Origin: Bradyrhizobiaceae bacterium
GTDB lineage: Bacteria > Pseudomonadota > Alphaproteobacteria > Rhizobiales > Xanthobacteraceae
DNA: 64,000 nt
Direction: 5' to 3'
Assembly (NCBI GenBank): GCA_947481685.1
Contig: CANKHA010000006.1
Span: forward strand, 1 to 64,000
Of the stretch, positions 1 through 9,774 are shown piece after piece. The translations under genes and the position numbers were made by a program. Position 1 is the first letter of the stretch, and each line of letters opens with the position of its first letter. Below the pieces are notes generated by a model that worked only from the letters and a program-made list of their open reading frames with translations, was not told where the DNA came from and did not search any database.

Positions 1-116
1 GAAGCGGCGCTTCTGCTGAAGAAACAATCCAGGAATTGATCGCGCCAGATGCGCGCGTCGAGCGGAACTCCCCTCTCCGGCCCCGACTACACTATGGGAC
101 GGTACGTCAGGCGAAC

Positions 117-132
117 TGAGCAAAATTGCTCA
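117..132. promoter_or_regulatory. 16-bp palindrome in the left-edge intergenic region
   Basis: Seven-base arms TGAGCAA and TTGCTCA flank a 2-nt centre. The size and symmetry suit a dimeric repressor site, but no gene start is visible beside it, and any regulated gene would lie left of the window. Apart from this site and the repeat at 171-270, I see nothing in positions 1-271. Confidence 0.25.
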
Positions 133-170
133 CCCGGCCGGAGCCGCGTTTTCAAGCACTTCGGACAAGT

Positions 171-270
171 CTAGGGTCTGATCCGATCAGATTAAATCGG
201 ATCAGACCCTAGATTCTTAGTTTGTCGCGCAATCTTAAGGCGAACCGGTTCCCACTTCGCCGGATTGCGC
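171..270. repeat. Composite two-hairpin intergenic repeat, copy A
   Basis: Two stem-loops lie in tandem. Hairpin 1 (171-212) has a perfect 17-bp stem around an 8-nt loop. Hairpin 2 (227-270) has an 8-bp outer stem (227-234 with 263-270), an asymmetric bulge (235-238 against G262), a 6-bp inner stem (239-244 with 256-261) and the 11-nt loop CCGGTTCCCAC. The same two hairpins, in the same order and spacing, recur at 30970-31060, and hairpin 2 recurs alone at 41946-41994 and 51652-51698. It ends 1 nt from the L,D-transpeptidase stop codon and may help end that transcript. Confidence 0.8.
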
Positions 271-271
271 T

Positions 272-1144
272 CTAAATCACCGTGACCTTGGCGCCGACGT
301 TCACGCGGTCATAGAGATCGATCACGTCCTCATTGCGCATGCGGATGCAGCCGGAGGATACCTCCGTGCCGATTGTCCAGGGCTCGTTCGAGCCGTGGAT
401 GCGGTAGAGCGTCGATCCGAGATACATCGCCCGCGCGCCCAGCGGATTTTCCGGTCCGCCCGCCATGTAATGCGGCAGTTCGGGACGGCGTTCGAGCATT
501 TCCTTCGGCGGCCGCCAATCGGGCCATTCTTTCTTTGCAGTGACTTCATGCCTCCCCGCCCAGGTAAAGCCGGGACGTCCGACGCCGATGCCGTAGCGCA
601 GCGCCTTGCCGTCTTCCTGAACCAGATAGAGAAACTTGTCGGGCGTGTTGATAACGATGGTGCCAGGCGCTTCCCTGCCACGATATTCGACGACCTGTTT
701 CAGGTATCGCGGATCCATTTGCTGCCGCGCCGGCGGCAGCGAGGCCTGCATCACCTGCGCAGGCTGGCCATACATCGGTTGCGCCGGGACATAAGACTGC
801 TGGCCTGGAACGTAAGGCTGCTGAACTCCCGCTTGCGGCGCGGGCTGTTGTTGCGACCCGCGACCCGGGCGCGTTTGCCCGCCGTTGAAAATGAATTCAA
901 TGAAGCCGCCACCCATGCCGCCCCGCGCAGGCTCGGCAGGCTGCGGCTGTGCATATTGCCGCTGGGCATATTGCTGCTGCGGGTAAGGCGCCTGCGCCAC
1001 CACGACTTGCGGCTGGTAATAAGGTTGCGGCTGCGCGGCTGAAGCCTGCGCATAGTAATAGCCGTTCGGCGGCATTGGCTGTGCCAGGGCCGGGACTATC
1101 CCCGCTACGCTCAACAAGAGCGTCATGACGAGTGAGCGTTGCAT
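272..1144 (-). CDS. L,D-transpeptidase, YkuD domain
   Basis: A periplasmic peptidoglycan cross-linking enzyme of the ErfK/YbiS/YcfS/YnhG family. Residues 1-21 form a Sec signal peptide (cleavage after PALA). A low-complexity Gln/Pro/Tyr/Gly-rich linker follows to about residue 145, and the YkuD domain fills about 158-290. The catalytic signature is present: HGSNEP with His about 250, then SSGCIRM with the nucleophilic Cys about 266. Family members form 3-3 cross-links or attach envelope proteins to peptidoglycan; the exact acceptor cannot be told here. It is a single gene with cheZ divergent upstream and repeat copy A just after its stop. Confidence 0.93.
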   Translation of the reverse strand: MQRSLVMTLLLSVAGIVPALAQPMPPNGYYYAQASAAQPQPYYQPQVVVAQAPYPQQQYAQRQYAQPQPAEPARGGMGGGFIEFIFNGGQTRPGRGSQQQPAPQAGVQQPYVPGQQSYVPAQPMYGQPAQVMQASLPPARQQMDPRYLKQVVEYRGREAPGTIVINTPDKFLYLVQEDGKALRYGIGVGRPGFTWAGRHEVTAKKEWPDWRPPKEMLERRPELPHYMAGGPENPLGARAMYLGSTLYRIHGSNEPWTIGTEVSSGCIRMRNEDVIDLYDRVNVGAKVTVI

Positions 1145-1310
1145 CGACGTACTCTGAACTGATCGCCGTTACGACGCGGACCAACACACAGCCCGCTGCA
1201 ACCTATGGATACAGGCCTGAATCGACCGATTGGTTAAAAGCGGCGTTCGCCCTGTCCCCGCTCAAGCCGTTCGAACGGATACGGTTTATTTTCGATGAAA
1301 CCGGGCGCTT

Positions 1311-1329
1311 ATGGTTAAGCCTCCGTTAC
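1311..1329. promoter_or_regulatory. CtrA-like site upstream of cheZ
   Basis: ATGGTTAA followed by 7 nt and TTAC. It contains the reverse complement of the TTAACCAT half-site and differs by one base from the full TTAA-N7-TTAA consensus known for the cell-cycle regulator CtrA in alphaproteobacteria. It lies about 75 bp before cheZ, and CtrA commonly controls motility genes. A nearly identical site lies upstream of tolQ (35491-35509). No binding data; inference from motif and context. Confidence 0.4.
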
Positions 1330-1403
1330 TCTCAGCATGAACCGGGCATTAAGTCGTCCTCGCTACAACGAAGTTCGTTCTTTCACAGCAGCGGCTAAGC
1401 ACA

Positions 1404-2111
1404 ATGCCCAAGCGGCGAGACGTTTTTCGCATCGAAGAGCTTGGCGGCTTTCGCGTTTCGCCCATGGCGGCCGATCCCGAGACCGAAGCCGCGCTGCGTC
1501 ACGCCGAAATCATGACCGAATTGCGCGCTCTGCGCGAAGCCATCCTCGCGCGCGAGGTGCCGCTATCTCTCGAAGACAAAGCCGTCGCTTTCACGAGCGA
1601 ACTTGGCTCGGTCTATGAAGCGGTCCAGCACACCAAGCAGGAGATCGCTGCACTGGTGCTGACGAGCTTCACCAACCCGGAAATGGGGCGCATCACACGG
1701 GAACTCAGCGCGGTCTTCGGCGGGAGCGAAAGCGCGACGCATCGCATCCTGCAAGCCGGCGAGGAAATCGAAGACGCCGCCAAAATGCTGTCCGCCTCGA
1801 TCAAGAACATCCAGGATCAGGATCTTGCGCGCGATATTCTCGATCAGGTCACCAGCATCATCGAAGCCTGCAACTTCCAGGACCTCGCGGGCCAGCGCAT
1901 CACAAAAGTCACCGCCGCCTTGAAATTCATCGAGGAGCATATCCTGCGCCTGATGCAGATCTGGGGCGGGATGGAAGAATTCGTCGATGTTAAGCCCGCG
2001 GCAAAAGCGGAGCTCGCCCAGTATCCGAAGCTGGTGAATGGTCCGAAGCTGGAAGGCGATCGCGGATGCGTATCGCAAAAAGAAATCGACGAGATGTTCG
2101 CACGCGGCTAG
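1404..2111 (+). CDS. cheZ: Chemotaxis protein phosphatase CheZ-like
   Basis: A 235-residue, mostly helical protein that matches the CheZ family, which dephosphorylates phospho-CheY and resets the flagellar switch. The signature segment ACNFQDLAGQRITKV sits at about 155-169; its Phe-Gln-Asp element carries the glutamine that CheZ inserts into the CheY active site. Two long helices before it (about 60-150) match the four-helix-bundle hairpin. It is isolated from other che genes, as often happens in Hyphomicrobiales. The start ATG at 1404 gives a conserved-looking N terminus; a downstream ATG at residue 21 is the alternative. Confidence 0.85.
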   Translation: MPKRRDVFRIEELGGFRVSPMAADPETEAALRHAEIMTELRALREAILAREVPLSLEDKAVAFTSELGSVYEAVQHTKQEIAALVLTSFTNPEMGRITRELSAVFGGSESATHRILQAGEEIEDAAKMLSASIKNIQDQDLARDILDQVTSIIEACNFQDLAGQRITKVTAALKFIEEHILRLMQIWGGMEEFVDVKPAAKAELAQYPKLVNGPKLEGDRGCVSQKEIDEMFARG

Positions 2112-2159
2112 TCGGCGGTTCGTCCGGTGGCCGAAATTCGAAATCGGAACACCGGCGCC

Positions 2160-2606
2160 TTAGTCCATCCGCTTCATCATCGCTGCTTCTGCGTCGTCCT
2201 GGAAGGCTGCCGCGTCACGGATCGGTTTTGGCGCTTCCGAACGGGGGCAGGCGTGATAGCCAAGACGCGCGAAGAAATCCGTTGCGTCGTCGGTCGCAAG
2301 CCAGACCGTGCGGCAGCCGCGGATCCTGGCTTCGGTTTCCATGAGAGCCACGATATGGGCGCCGATCCCGCGGTTACGCACCGGCGGCAGCGTGACCACC
2401 GAACGCAACAGCGCGTGGTCGCCAAAAATCTCAAGCCCGCCGAACCCGACCGGTCCATCGTCCTGTTCAAAACGCCAGAACAACGCGCTCTCGGTATTGA
2501 TTTCTTGGGTCGAAAGGCCCGCTTTGGCGAGCGCTGCAACCAGGCCTTCACGCTCCGAGACAGCGAGCGGAAGGGGAACGGGAACCGGCCGCTGCCCCTC
2601 GTTCAC
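2160..2606 (-). CDS. arsN2: ArsN2-type GNAT acetyltransferase
   Basis: A 148-residue GNAT-fold N-acetyltransferase. The acetyl-CoA pocket is visible as VRNRGIGAHIV (about residues 76-86, the R/Q-x-x-G-x-G/A motif), followed by a typical GNAT C-terminal strand with the FFARLGY element. Similar short proteins paired with arsenate reductase are named ArsN2 and are thought to modify organic or amino-acid-like arsenicals. Its start overlaps the stop of arsC by 4 nt (ATGA), so the two are translationally coupled. The arsenic assignment rests mainly on that coupling. Confidence 0.8.
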   Translation of the reverse strand: MNEGQRPVPVPLPLAVSEREGLVAALAKAGLSTQEINTESALFWRFEQDDGPVGFGGLEIFGDHALLRSVVTLPPVRNRGIGAHIVALMETEARIRGCRTVWLATDDATDFFARLGYHACPRSEAPKPIRDAAAFQDDAEAAMMKRMD

Positions 2607-2950
2607 AAAATCTCCTGCAGCCGTTCCACCGGCCGGCAGAGACGCGTGCCTTTCTTGGTGTGCACCACCGGCCGCTCCATCAGCAGCGGGTGTTCCGCCA
2701 TGGCATCGACCAGTTCGGCATCGCTGAGTTTCGGGTCGTCGAGACCAAGGTCGTCATAGGGCGTGTTCTTCCGGCGCAGCAGATCGCGCGGCTTCATGCC
2801 CATGGCCTTCAGCGCCGCATTGATCTCCGCCTTGCTGGGCGGCGTCTTCTGATAATCGATGACGGTCGGCTCGACGCCTTTGGCGCGGATCATGTCCAGC
2901 ACCTTGCGCGAGGTCGAACATTTCGGGTTGTGCCAGATTACAGTGCTCAT
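2603..2950 (-). CDS. arsC: Arsenate reductase, glutaredoxin-dependent ArsC type
   Basis: A 115-residue thioredoxin-fold reductase that converts arsenate to arsenite with glutathione/glutaredoxin. The N terminus reads MSTVIWHNPKCSTSRKVL, with the single catalytic Cys about 11. C-terminal arginines in RPVV and RLCRP match the anion-binding arginines of E. coli-type ArsC. I start at 2950 rather than the longer frame to 3013 because residues from MSTVIW onward are the conserved ones. A lipoprotein gene ends 10 nt upstream and arsN2 overlaps downstream. No arsR, arsB or acr3 is in view, so export of arsenite must be encoded elsewhere. A Spx/YffB-like relative is less likely. Confidence 0.9.
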   Translation of the reverse strand: MSTVIWHNPKCSTSRKVLDMIRAKGVEPTVIDYQKTPPSKAEINAALKAMGMKPRDLLRRKNTPYDDLGLDDPKLSDAELVDAMAEHPLLMERPVVHTKKGTRLCRPVERLQEIL

Positions 2951-2960
2951 GGGCTGATCC

Positions 2961-3461
2961 TCAGGCGCGCGGGGCGCAGCGGACGTAAATGCCGTTGCCG
3001 TAGCGGCCGGCAATCTCCGGATCCATCCACTTGGTGATCAGGACGCGACCGTCGAACAGCACCACCTCGCGGTCCTGCATTCCGCCGGGCTCACCCTCCG
3101 GGCCGATGTAGTTTTTGCCGCCCGGCGCACCCTTGACCCTGAGCTCCTGCGGCTGCGTCTGATCCGCCAGATGCATGATGATGCCGCCGGACGGTCCCGC
3201 GCTGATGACGTAAGGCTGCTTGCACTGACCCCGCGCCGCCGTTTCGGTGCGCGCCCGATCCTCCGGACGGTGATAGGCGGCGAAACCCCAGCGGCCGACC
3301 AGTTCCTGCGGCGGGAAGCTCGGCGGCAGCGAGGGCACCATAGCGGGGGCCATCGGCTCGGCAGGCCCTCCTGGCCCCGTGGACGTGGCGCAACCGGCAA
3401 GCAGCGCCGCAATAAGGGCCACAGATGCAGCAATGGCAGGGCGCGGACAGGCTCGGCGCAT
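2961..3461 (-). CDS. Conserved lipoprotein of unknown function
   Basis: A 166-residue protein with a lipoprotein signal: a short positive N terminus, hydrophobic residues 10-22 and the lipobox LLAGC with the acylated Cys about 24. A Pro/Gly-rich spacer follows, then a small domain with charged and Gly-rich strands ending in GNGIYVRCAPRA. I do not recognise an enzymatic motif. It is the first gene of an apparent operon with arsC (10-nt gap) and arsN2, but this need not mean an arsenic role. Confidence 0.75.
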   Translation of the reverse strand: MRRACPRPAIAASVALIAALLAGCATSTGPGGPAEPMAPAMVPSLPPSFPPQELVGRWGFAAYHRPEDRARTETAARGQCKQPYVISAGPSGGIIMHLADQTQPQELRVKGAPGGKNYIGPEGEPGGMQDREVVLFDGRVLITKWMDPEIAGRYGNGIYVRCAPRA

Positions 3462-3589
3462 AAAACTCTCCGAAGAAAAGGAAATGCGACTTTGCTAGCC
3501 TGCGGCGGACAGCGCAAGTCGCTTTGCGTGGTTCCACCTTAAGTACTGAGGCGGATAGGTTTGACACTCGCAAGGCAGAGTGGCGCAAT

Positions 3590-3619
3590 CTTGACAGCCC
3601 ACACCCCAAGCCCTATCTC
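3590..3619 (+). promoter_or_regulatory. groESL promoter (overlapping RpoH-like and RpoD-like elements)
   Basis: CTTGACA at 3590-3596 and CCCTATCT from 3611 are separated by 14 nt, fitting a sigma-32 heat-shock promoter. The same bases also read TTGACA (3591-3596), a 17-nt spacer and TATCTC (3614-3619), a fair sigma-70 promoter. The CIRCE operator starts about 10 nt downstream, over the likely transcription start. Confidence 0.65.
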
Positions 3620-3628
3620 CGTCGCGTC

Positions 3629-3655
3629 TTGGCACTCTCCGTTGTGGACTGCTAA
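3629..3655 (+). promoter_or_regulatory. CIRCE operator (HrcA binding site) of groESL
   Basis: TTGGCACTC, a 9-nt spacer and GACTGCTAA. Against the consensus TTAGCACTC-N9-GAGTGCTAA there is one mismatch per arm. Its position between promoter and groES matches the classic CIRCE layout, where HrcA represses transcription until heat shock. Confidence 0.85.
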
Positions 3656-3716
3656 GACCCCATCAGATCGACGCATTCCGTCATCAACCCGTGCGCATCG
3701 CGCCGACGAGGAAGCC

Positions 3717-4010
3717 ATGGCCAAGACCCAGTTTCGTCCCCTGCATGACCGCGTGGTCGTGCGCCGCCTACAGTCCGAAGAGAAGACCAAGGGCGGCATC
3801 ATCATTCCGGACAGCGCCCAGGAGAAGCCGCAGCAGGGGCAGATCACCGCCGTCGGCCCCGGTGGCCGCGACGAAGCCGGCAAGCTGATCCCGATCGACG
3901 TCAAGGTCGGCGACAAGGTGCTGTTCGGCAAATGGTCCGGCACCGAAGTGAAGCTCGACGGCGAAGAGCTCCTCATCATGAAAGAGTCCGACATCATGGG
4001 CGTCATCTGA
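3717..4010 (+). CDS. groES: Co-chaperonin GroES
   Basis: A 97-residue GroES of normal length. It caps the GroEL ring during ATP-driven folding in the cytoplasm. The start at 3717 ([15 protein letters not shown]) is chosen over the longer frame from 3561 because the GroES family begins exactly here. The mobile loop ([15 protein letters not shown], about residues 24-38) and the C-terminal [13 protein letters not shown] are intact. groEL follows after 40 nt, and both are controlled by the promoter and CIRCE upstream. Confidence 0.98.
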   Translation: MAKTQFRPLHDRVVVRRLQSEEKTKGGIIIPDSAQEKPQQGQITAVGPGGRDEAGKLIPIDVKVGDKVLFGKWSGTEVKLDGEELLIMKESDIMGVI

Positions 4011-4044
4011 CGCTCACCTCCTTCGAAGAATTCAACCGGAGTAG

Positions 4045-5703
<1,659 letters not shown>

Positions 5704-5722
5704 GCCCCTCTCTCAGCAAATA

Positions 5723-5754
5723 AAAAAGGGCGCGGTGCAAACCGCGCCCTTTTT
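5723..5754. terminator. Intrinsic terminator between groEL and the class II aldolase gene
   Basis: A perfect 14-bp stem (AAAAAGGGCGCGGT with its complement) closes a GCAA tetraloop. The stem is flanked by A and T runs on both sides, so it can terminate groESL on the plus strand and the convergent class II aldolase gene on the minus strand. Confidence 0.92.
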
Positions 5755-5774
5755 GTTTACCTGAACGAAAGCGC

Positions 5775-6611
5775 TCAGCGCTTCATCTTGGCGAGAACCT
5801 TGTCGTCGAACATCTTCTCGCGCTTCATCGATTCCTTGGTCGGCGTCAGCGCGGCTTGCCATTCCGGATCGAGCTGGCCTTCCTTGAAGCCCTTGCGGAT
5901 GTAGTAGTTCCACAACTTCTTGGCGTGCCAGTCGCGCATTTCCATGAGCTCGATCGCCTCGATCTCTTCCTCGGTCAGGGGCACCGGCTTGGCGCCGGAC
6001 TGCAGCACCTGCAGTTGCGCCAGCGCATTTTCCTTGAAGTGGATCGCATCGATGTAAAGATGACGGACGCTTTCCGCCGTCATCACCAGGCCATGGGCGC
6101 GCATCAGCGCGACGTGGTGCGGGCCAAGTGTGTTGGCGAGATCGACGGCCTGCTCGACCAGTTTGATGTGGCTCGGATCCGGATGGGTCGGGATGCCGCT
6201 CTTCCAGCGCGATGCACGCGCGCGCATCGGCAGCATCTTGACGCCTTCCATCATGGTGAAGGCGATGGCGAGATCCATGTGGCAGTGGATCACCGAGTTG
6301 ACGTCAGGGCGGGCCTTGAGAATTTCCGCATGGATGACGGTTTCGCTCGGCGGCTTGCCTTCACCCTCGAGCACGTTGCAGTCGTAGTCGACGATCAGGA
6401 TGTCGGCCGGGCCGAGTTCCTGGCGCGAGGTCGAGCCGATCTGGATCATGAAGGCGTCGTCGCGCCCCGGAATGCGGCAGGAGATATGGCCGCTGTAATC
6501 CAGGATATCTTCCGCCTCGAGCATCCGGGTGGCGGCCGCGAGTTCCAGCGCCAATTGCGGGATGGGAGAAGCCCCGGAGTTCTTTTTCGAAGCAATATCA
6601 GTGACGCTCAT
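5775..6611 (-). CDS. Class II aldolase/adducin-domain protein
   Basis: A 278-residue cytoplasmic protein of the fuculose-phosphate aldolase / ribulose-5-P epimerase / adducin superfamily. Metal-ligand motifs are visible: HCHMD (about residues 113-117) and the later RAHG histidine (about 174-177), with the conserved acidic stretch PPSETVIHAEI before them. The last 80 residues form a charged helical extension rich in Trp, Lys and Glu. The substrate is unknown; such proteins often act on small sugar or hydroxy-acid phosphates. It stands alone, convergent with groEL. Confidence 0.82.
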   Translation of the reverse strand: MSVTDIASKKNSGASPIPQLALELAAATRMLEAEDILDYSGHISCRIPGRDDAFMIQIGSTSRQELGPADILIVDYDCNVLEGEGKPPSETVIHAEILKARPDVNSVIHCHMDLAIAFTMMEGVKMLPMRARASRWKSGIPTHPDPSHIKLVEQAVDLANTLGPHHVALMRAHGLVMTAESVRHLYIDAIHFKENALAQLQVLQSGAKPVPLTEEEIEAIELMEMRDWHAKKLWNYYIRKGFKEGQLDPEWQAALTPTKESMKREKMFDDKVLAKMKR

Positions 6612-6694
6612 GGGGCCTCCGGCGCTGGTGTTCAGGATGTGCCCCTACATCCCACGAATGGAGCGAAATGAGAAGTGCTGCCCAACTGGCAGAA

Positions 6695-7126
6695 CTAGTT
6701 GGTTGCGCGGTAGAAGCGCAGGTTCTGGGGGCCCATCAGAACGACACCGTTGCCGTCGCGACGCCAGGTCGTCACCTGCTCAAGTGCAGACAGCAAGTCC
6801 GCGTCGCCCTGCTCGCGCTCCGGTGTGCAGGCCTGGTTCGTCTTCGGACCCGTCAGCACGGTGATGGTGTTGTCCGCCACCACAAGCTGACCCTGCACAC
6901 TGTTGCACCACAGATCGATCATGACGGCGCCGTCCGCCCGGATATCCAATGTCGGAATCCGCTTGGAGCCGCGCATCGGTTTGGCATCGAGCAGCAGTTC
7001 TTCGTCAAAGGGAAAGCTTTCCGCCGCAACCGCCCGGCGATCAGGCAACGCGGAGACCAGCCCAACACATGCGATCCCGGTGCAAAGCACCCGGCACCAA
7101 ACAGATTTTGAATTGAAAGACCGCAT
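6695..7126 (-). CDS. META-domain (HslJ-like) exported protein
   Basis: A 143-residue protein with an N-terminal signal peptide or anchor (about residues 7-35) and a META-type domain. Diagnostic features are the DIRADGAVMIDLWCNSVQG segment, the LTGPKTNQACTPE stretch holding the second Cys, and the C-terminal LMGPQNLRFYR. META domains occur in HslJ and related envelope stress proteins; no enzymatic role is established. I start at 7126 (MRSFNSKSVW) because the longer frame to 7261 adds a basic, Gly-rich segment that does not look coding. Confidence 0.65.
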   Translation of the reverse strand: MRSFNSKSVWCRVLCTGIACVGLVSALPDRRAVAAESFPFDEELLLDAKPMRGSKRIPTLDIRADGAVMIDLWCNSVQGQLVVADNTITVLTGPKTNQACTPEREQGDADLLSALEQVTTWRRDGNGVVLMGPQNLRFYRATN

Positions 7127-7325
7127 CCCCACTCCACCCGCCAATCGCACTTGCGCACCCCTGCCACCCCCTTTCGACCCAATCACGCGTCTTGGGTCAA
7201 CATCCCGGGGCCCTTTTCCCAAAGATTTGAAAGATATTTCCATGCCCGCAAGGGGATACACCCCTTACAACCGGAGATAGCCGGTGTAATCTTCTACCTT
7301 CAAAACTTTCTAGGGAGGAGCGACA

Positions 7326-8960
7326 ATGATCAAAATAAAAAATCACGCGTTTCTAGGCCTGGCGACAGCCGCGCTGCTTGCCACCGCGGCGCCTGTGCGC
7401 GCGGGAGACATTTATCATGGCGTTCTGGAAGGCACCGTCAAGGATGCATCCGGAAAACCGGTAGCCGGCGCTTTCGTCAGATTGAAGAACGCCGACAAGC
7501 GTCTCGGGTTCATGGTCATCAGCCAGGACGGCGGCACATTCAGCGCTAAGGATCTGCCCGGCGGAAATTATGAGGTTCAGAGCGTCGGTGGAGACTTGCA
7601 GAGCAAGGTGGCTCCTTCCGTCGCGGTGCCGGAAAATGGTTCGGCAAAAGTTGACCTCGCGCTCACAGATAAACGCGCTGACGATCTGGCTCCCGCGTGG
7701 CCACGTCGTCTGCCGCCGGAAGTTGCAGCTACGATGACGCTGCCGGAAGGCCCCGGCAAGGAGATCGCGGAAACCCGATGCGTCTCCTGCCATAGCCAGG
7801 AAAACTGGGCGGGACTCGGCGGCACGCATGAACGCTGGCACGAGCTCGTCACGGAAATGCGCAAGAACATGAAAGAAGCCGGCATGCCGGACCTGGAGGA
7901 AAAGGACGCCGAAACGCTGATCAGCTATTTCTCCACCGTCTGGAAGCCGATGCCCACGCCGGACGTCAACAGCCGCTTCCCGCATCAGCTCATGCAGGGC
8001 GAGGCTCGGAAATACCGGGTCGTTCAATATGATTTGCCGAACCCACGCGTCGAGCCACATGACGTTGCTGTCGATCCCTGGGGCATCGCCTGGTCGAACC
8101 AACGGCTCGGCGGCGTCATCAGCCGCTTCGATCCGGACAAATATACCTATTCCGAACTCTCTCCGCCGCTGATCAAGTCCGACAAGGCACGACCAGGCAA
8201 TCTTCAGATCAGTAAGGAAGGCATCATGTGGGTGCCGGATCCGAACGACAAGCGCTGGATCCGCTACGACATCAAGGCTGAGAAGTGGGAGAGCGTACCT
8301 TTCCCCGCCTCCATGCTTGGCCGCGCCAACAGCAATAGTCTTGCGCTATCTCCTGATGGCTCCGTCTGGGGCTCCGGCCCTGGCGCCATGCGACGCTACG
8401 ATCCCGCCACTGGAAAGTGGGATCAATTTGTGACGCCGACCTGGAACAAGACCAAGCAGAACCCTGGAGGTTACGGCATCTCGGTTGCTGGCGACGGTCG
8501 CGGCTGGATGGCATTGCAACGCACCGGCGCAATGGCGCGAGCCGACATCAAGACGGGAGAGACTGACGAGTTCAAGCTCCCCGGCGACGGCACGCTGTTC
8601 CCGCGCCGCATGGCAACCGACAATACCGGCGATGTCTGGGTTGCTCTGTGGCAGGCCGGCAAGCTGGTCAAAATCAACCAGAGCACGGCGGATATGACTG
8701 TTTTCGATCCGCCGACGCCCCTGAACGGCGCCTATGCCATTACTGTGGACCGCAAGACCGGAAATCTCTGGATCACCCTTCACCGGGTCGACAAGATCGC
8801 CCGGTTCAATCCCAAGACGAAGGAATGGCTCGAACTGGCATTGCCCCAAGCTGAAACCGATGTACGCCGCATCGAAGTCGATCCGAACAATTCGAACCGG
8901 ATCTTCTGGAGCGGCGTCTCTCGCAACGCCCGGATGGGCTATATTGAACTGCTGAACTAA
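7326..8960 (+). CDS. Exported heme-motif / Vgb-like beta-propeller protein with carboxypeptidase-regulatory domain
   Basis: A 544-residue exported protein with three parts. A Sec signal peptide (1-26) precedes a carboxypeptidase-regulatory/Cna-B-like beta-sandwich (about 30-115). A cytochrome-c heme motif CVSCH follows (Cys152, Cys155, His156) in a small helical region. About residues 215-544 form repeated blades (for example DVAVDPWGIAWSNQ, SLALSPDGSVWGSG, DNTGDVWVALWQAG) resembling virginiamycin B lyase and SMP-30 propellers. A periplasmic redox or lyase role is possible, but the substrate is unknown. The RBS is GGGAGG about 8 nt before ATG. It heads a run of three exported proteins on this strand. 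Confidence 0.75.
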   Translation: MIKIKNHAFLGLATAALLATAAPVRAGDIYHGVLEGTVKDASGKPVAGAFVRLKNADKRLGFMVISQDGGTFSAKDLPGGNYEVQSVGGDLQSKVAPSVAVPENGSAKVDLALTDKRADDLAPAWPRRLPPEVAATMTLPEGPGKEIAETRCVSCHSQENWAGLGGTHERWHELVTEMRKNMKEAGMPDLEEKDAETLISYFSTVWKPMPTPDVNSRFPHQLMQGEARKYRVVQYDLPNPRVEPHDVAVDPWGIAWSNQRLGGVISRFDPDKYTYSELSPPLIKSDKARPGNLQISKEGIMWVPDPNDKRWIRYDIKAEKWESVPFPASMLGRANSNSLALSPDGSVWGSGPGAMRRYDPATGKWDQFVTPTWNKTKQNPGGYGISVAGDGRGWMALQRTGAMARADIKTGETDEFKLPGDGTLFPRRMATDNTGDVWVALWQAGKLVKINQSTADMTVFDPPTPLNGAYAITVDRKTGNLWITLHRVDKIARFNPKTKEWLELALPQAETDVRRIEVDPNNSNRIFWSGVSRNARMGYIELLN

Positions 8961-9109
8961 ACGGCAGATCGAACGCGTTCCAATCGTGCGGCGGTAGCCT
9001 ACACCGCCGCACGATCATGTTGCGACGACGTGCCGTCCCGGGCGGGAATACATACCGCAAGCGGCATGTTAGTCTGCTTGCAAGCACCCAAAAAAATATG
9101 GAGGAAAAT

Positions 9110-9745
9110 ATGAAGATGAATTTTGTTTGGGCGGGGATTTTTGGCCTGGCCACGATTGCAAACCTTCCTGCTGCTAACGCAGCGACGATCATCGACGAAT
9201 GGGCGAGCATCAAACCCGAGGCTGCACCGGAATTGAAACCGGCGACGATCGATCCGAAAACGACTGCTCTCATTGTGATGGACGTGGTCAAAGGCTCGTG
9301 CAACGCGGAGAGGCGGCCGCGCTGTGTCGCGTCGGTTCCGGTTATTGAAAAATTTCTCAATGACGCCCGAGGCAAGGGCGTCACGATCATCCACACTGTC
9401 GCTGGATCGGGTGGCGTGGCCGACATCCTCCCTCCGTTGGCTCCTAAGGAAGGCGAAACCGTTCTGACCGGCACCGTCGCCAACAAGTTCGTCCGCACGG
9501 ATCTGGAAAAGATTCTGAAGGACAAGGGAGTTACTACTGTGATCCCGGTCGGCACCTCAGCACAAGGCGCCGTCCTCTATACCGGCAGCGAGGCCGCGTT
9601 CCGGCAATTCAAGGTGGTTCTCCCCGTCGACGGCGCATCCTCGGAAAGCATGTTTGCTGAAGCGGCTGTTGCCTGGTTGTTTGCGAAGGCGCCTGGCGTG
9701 TCGGCACAAACGACGCTGACACGTTTTGACATGATCAAGTTCTAA
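9110..9745 (+). CDS. Exported isochorismatase-fold protein lacking the catalytic cysteine
   Basis: A 211-residue cysteine-hydrolase/isochorismatase-fold protein with a Sec signal (MKMNFVWAG start, cleavage near ANAA at 21-25). The family Asp (D58 in IVMDVV) and Lys (K126 in NKFVRT) are present. The segment that normally reads T-x-x-C-V has Ala (A154, in TSAQGAVLYT). Cys-dependent amidase chemistry is therefore unlikely; PhzD-like Cys-independent chemistry or a non-catalytic role remain possible. I start at 9110 because GGAGG lies 5 nt upstream and the signal peptide begins there. A dienelactone hydrolase gene follows 29 nt downstream. Confidence 0.75.
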   Translation: MKMNFVWAGIFGLATIANLPAANAATIIDEWASIKPEAAPELKPATIDPKTTALIVMDVVKGSCNAERRPRCVASVPVIEKFLNDARGKGVTIIHTVAGSGGVADILPPLAPKEGETVLTGTVANKFVRTDLEKILKDKGVTTVIPVGTSAQGAVLYTGSEAAFRQFKVVLPVDGASSESMFAEAAVAWLFAKAPGVSAQTTLTRFDMIKF

Positions 9746-9774
9746 CCAAGAAATCATCACTCGGAGGAAATGTC

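Noticed and set aside
3561..3716. N-terminal extension of groES
   Set aside because: It would include the CIRCE element in the coding region; the family start is at 3717.
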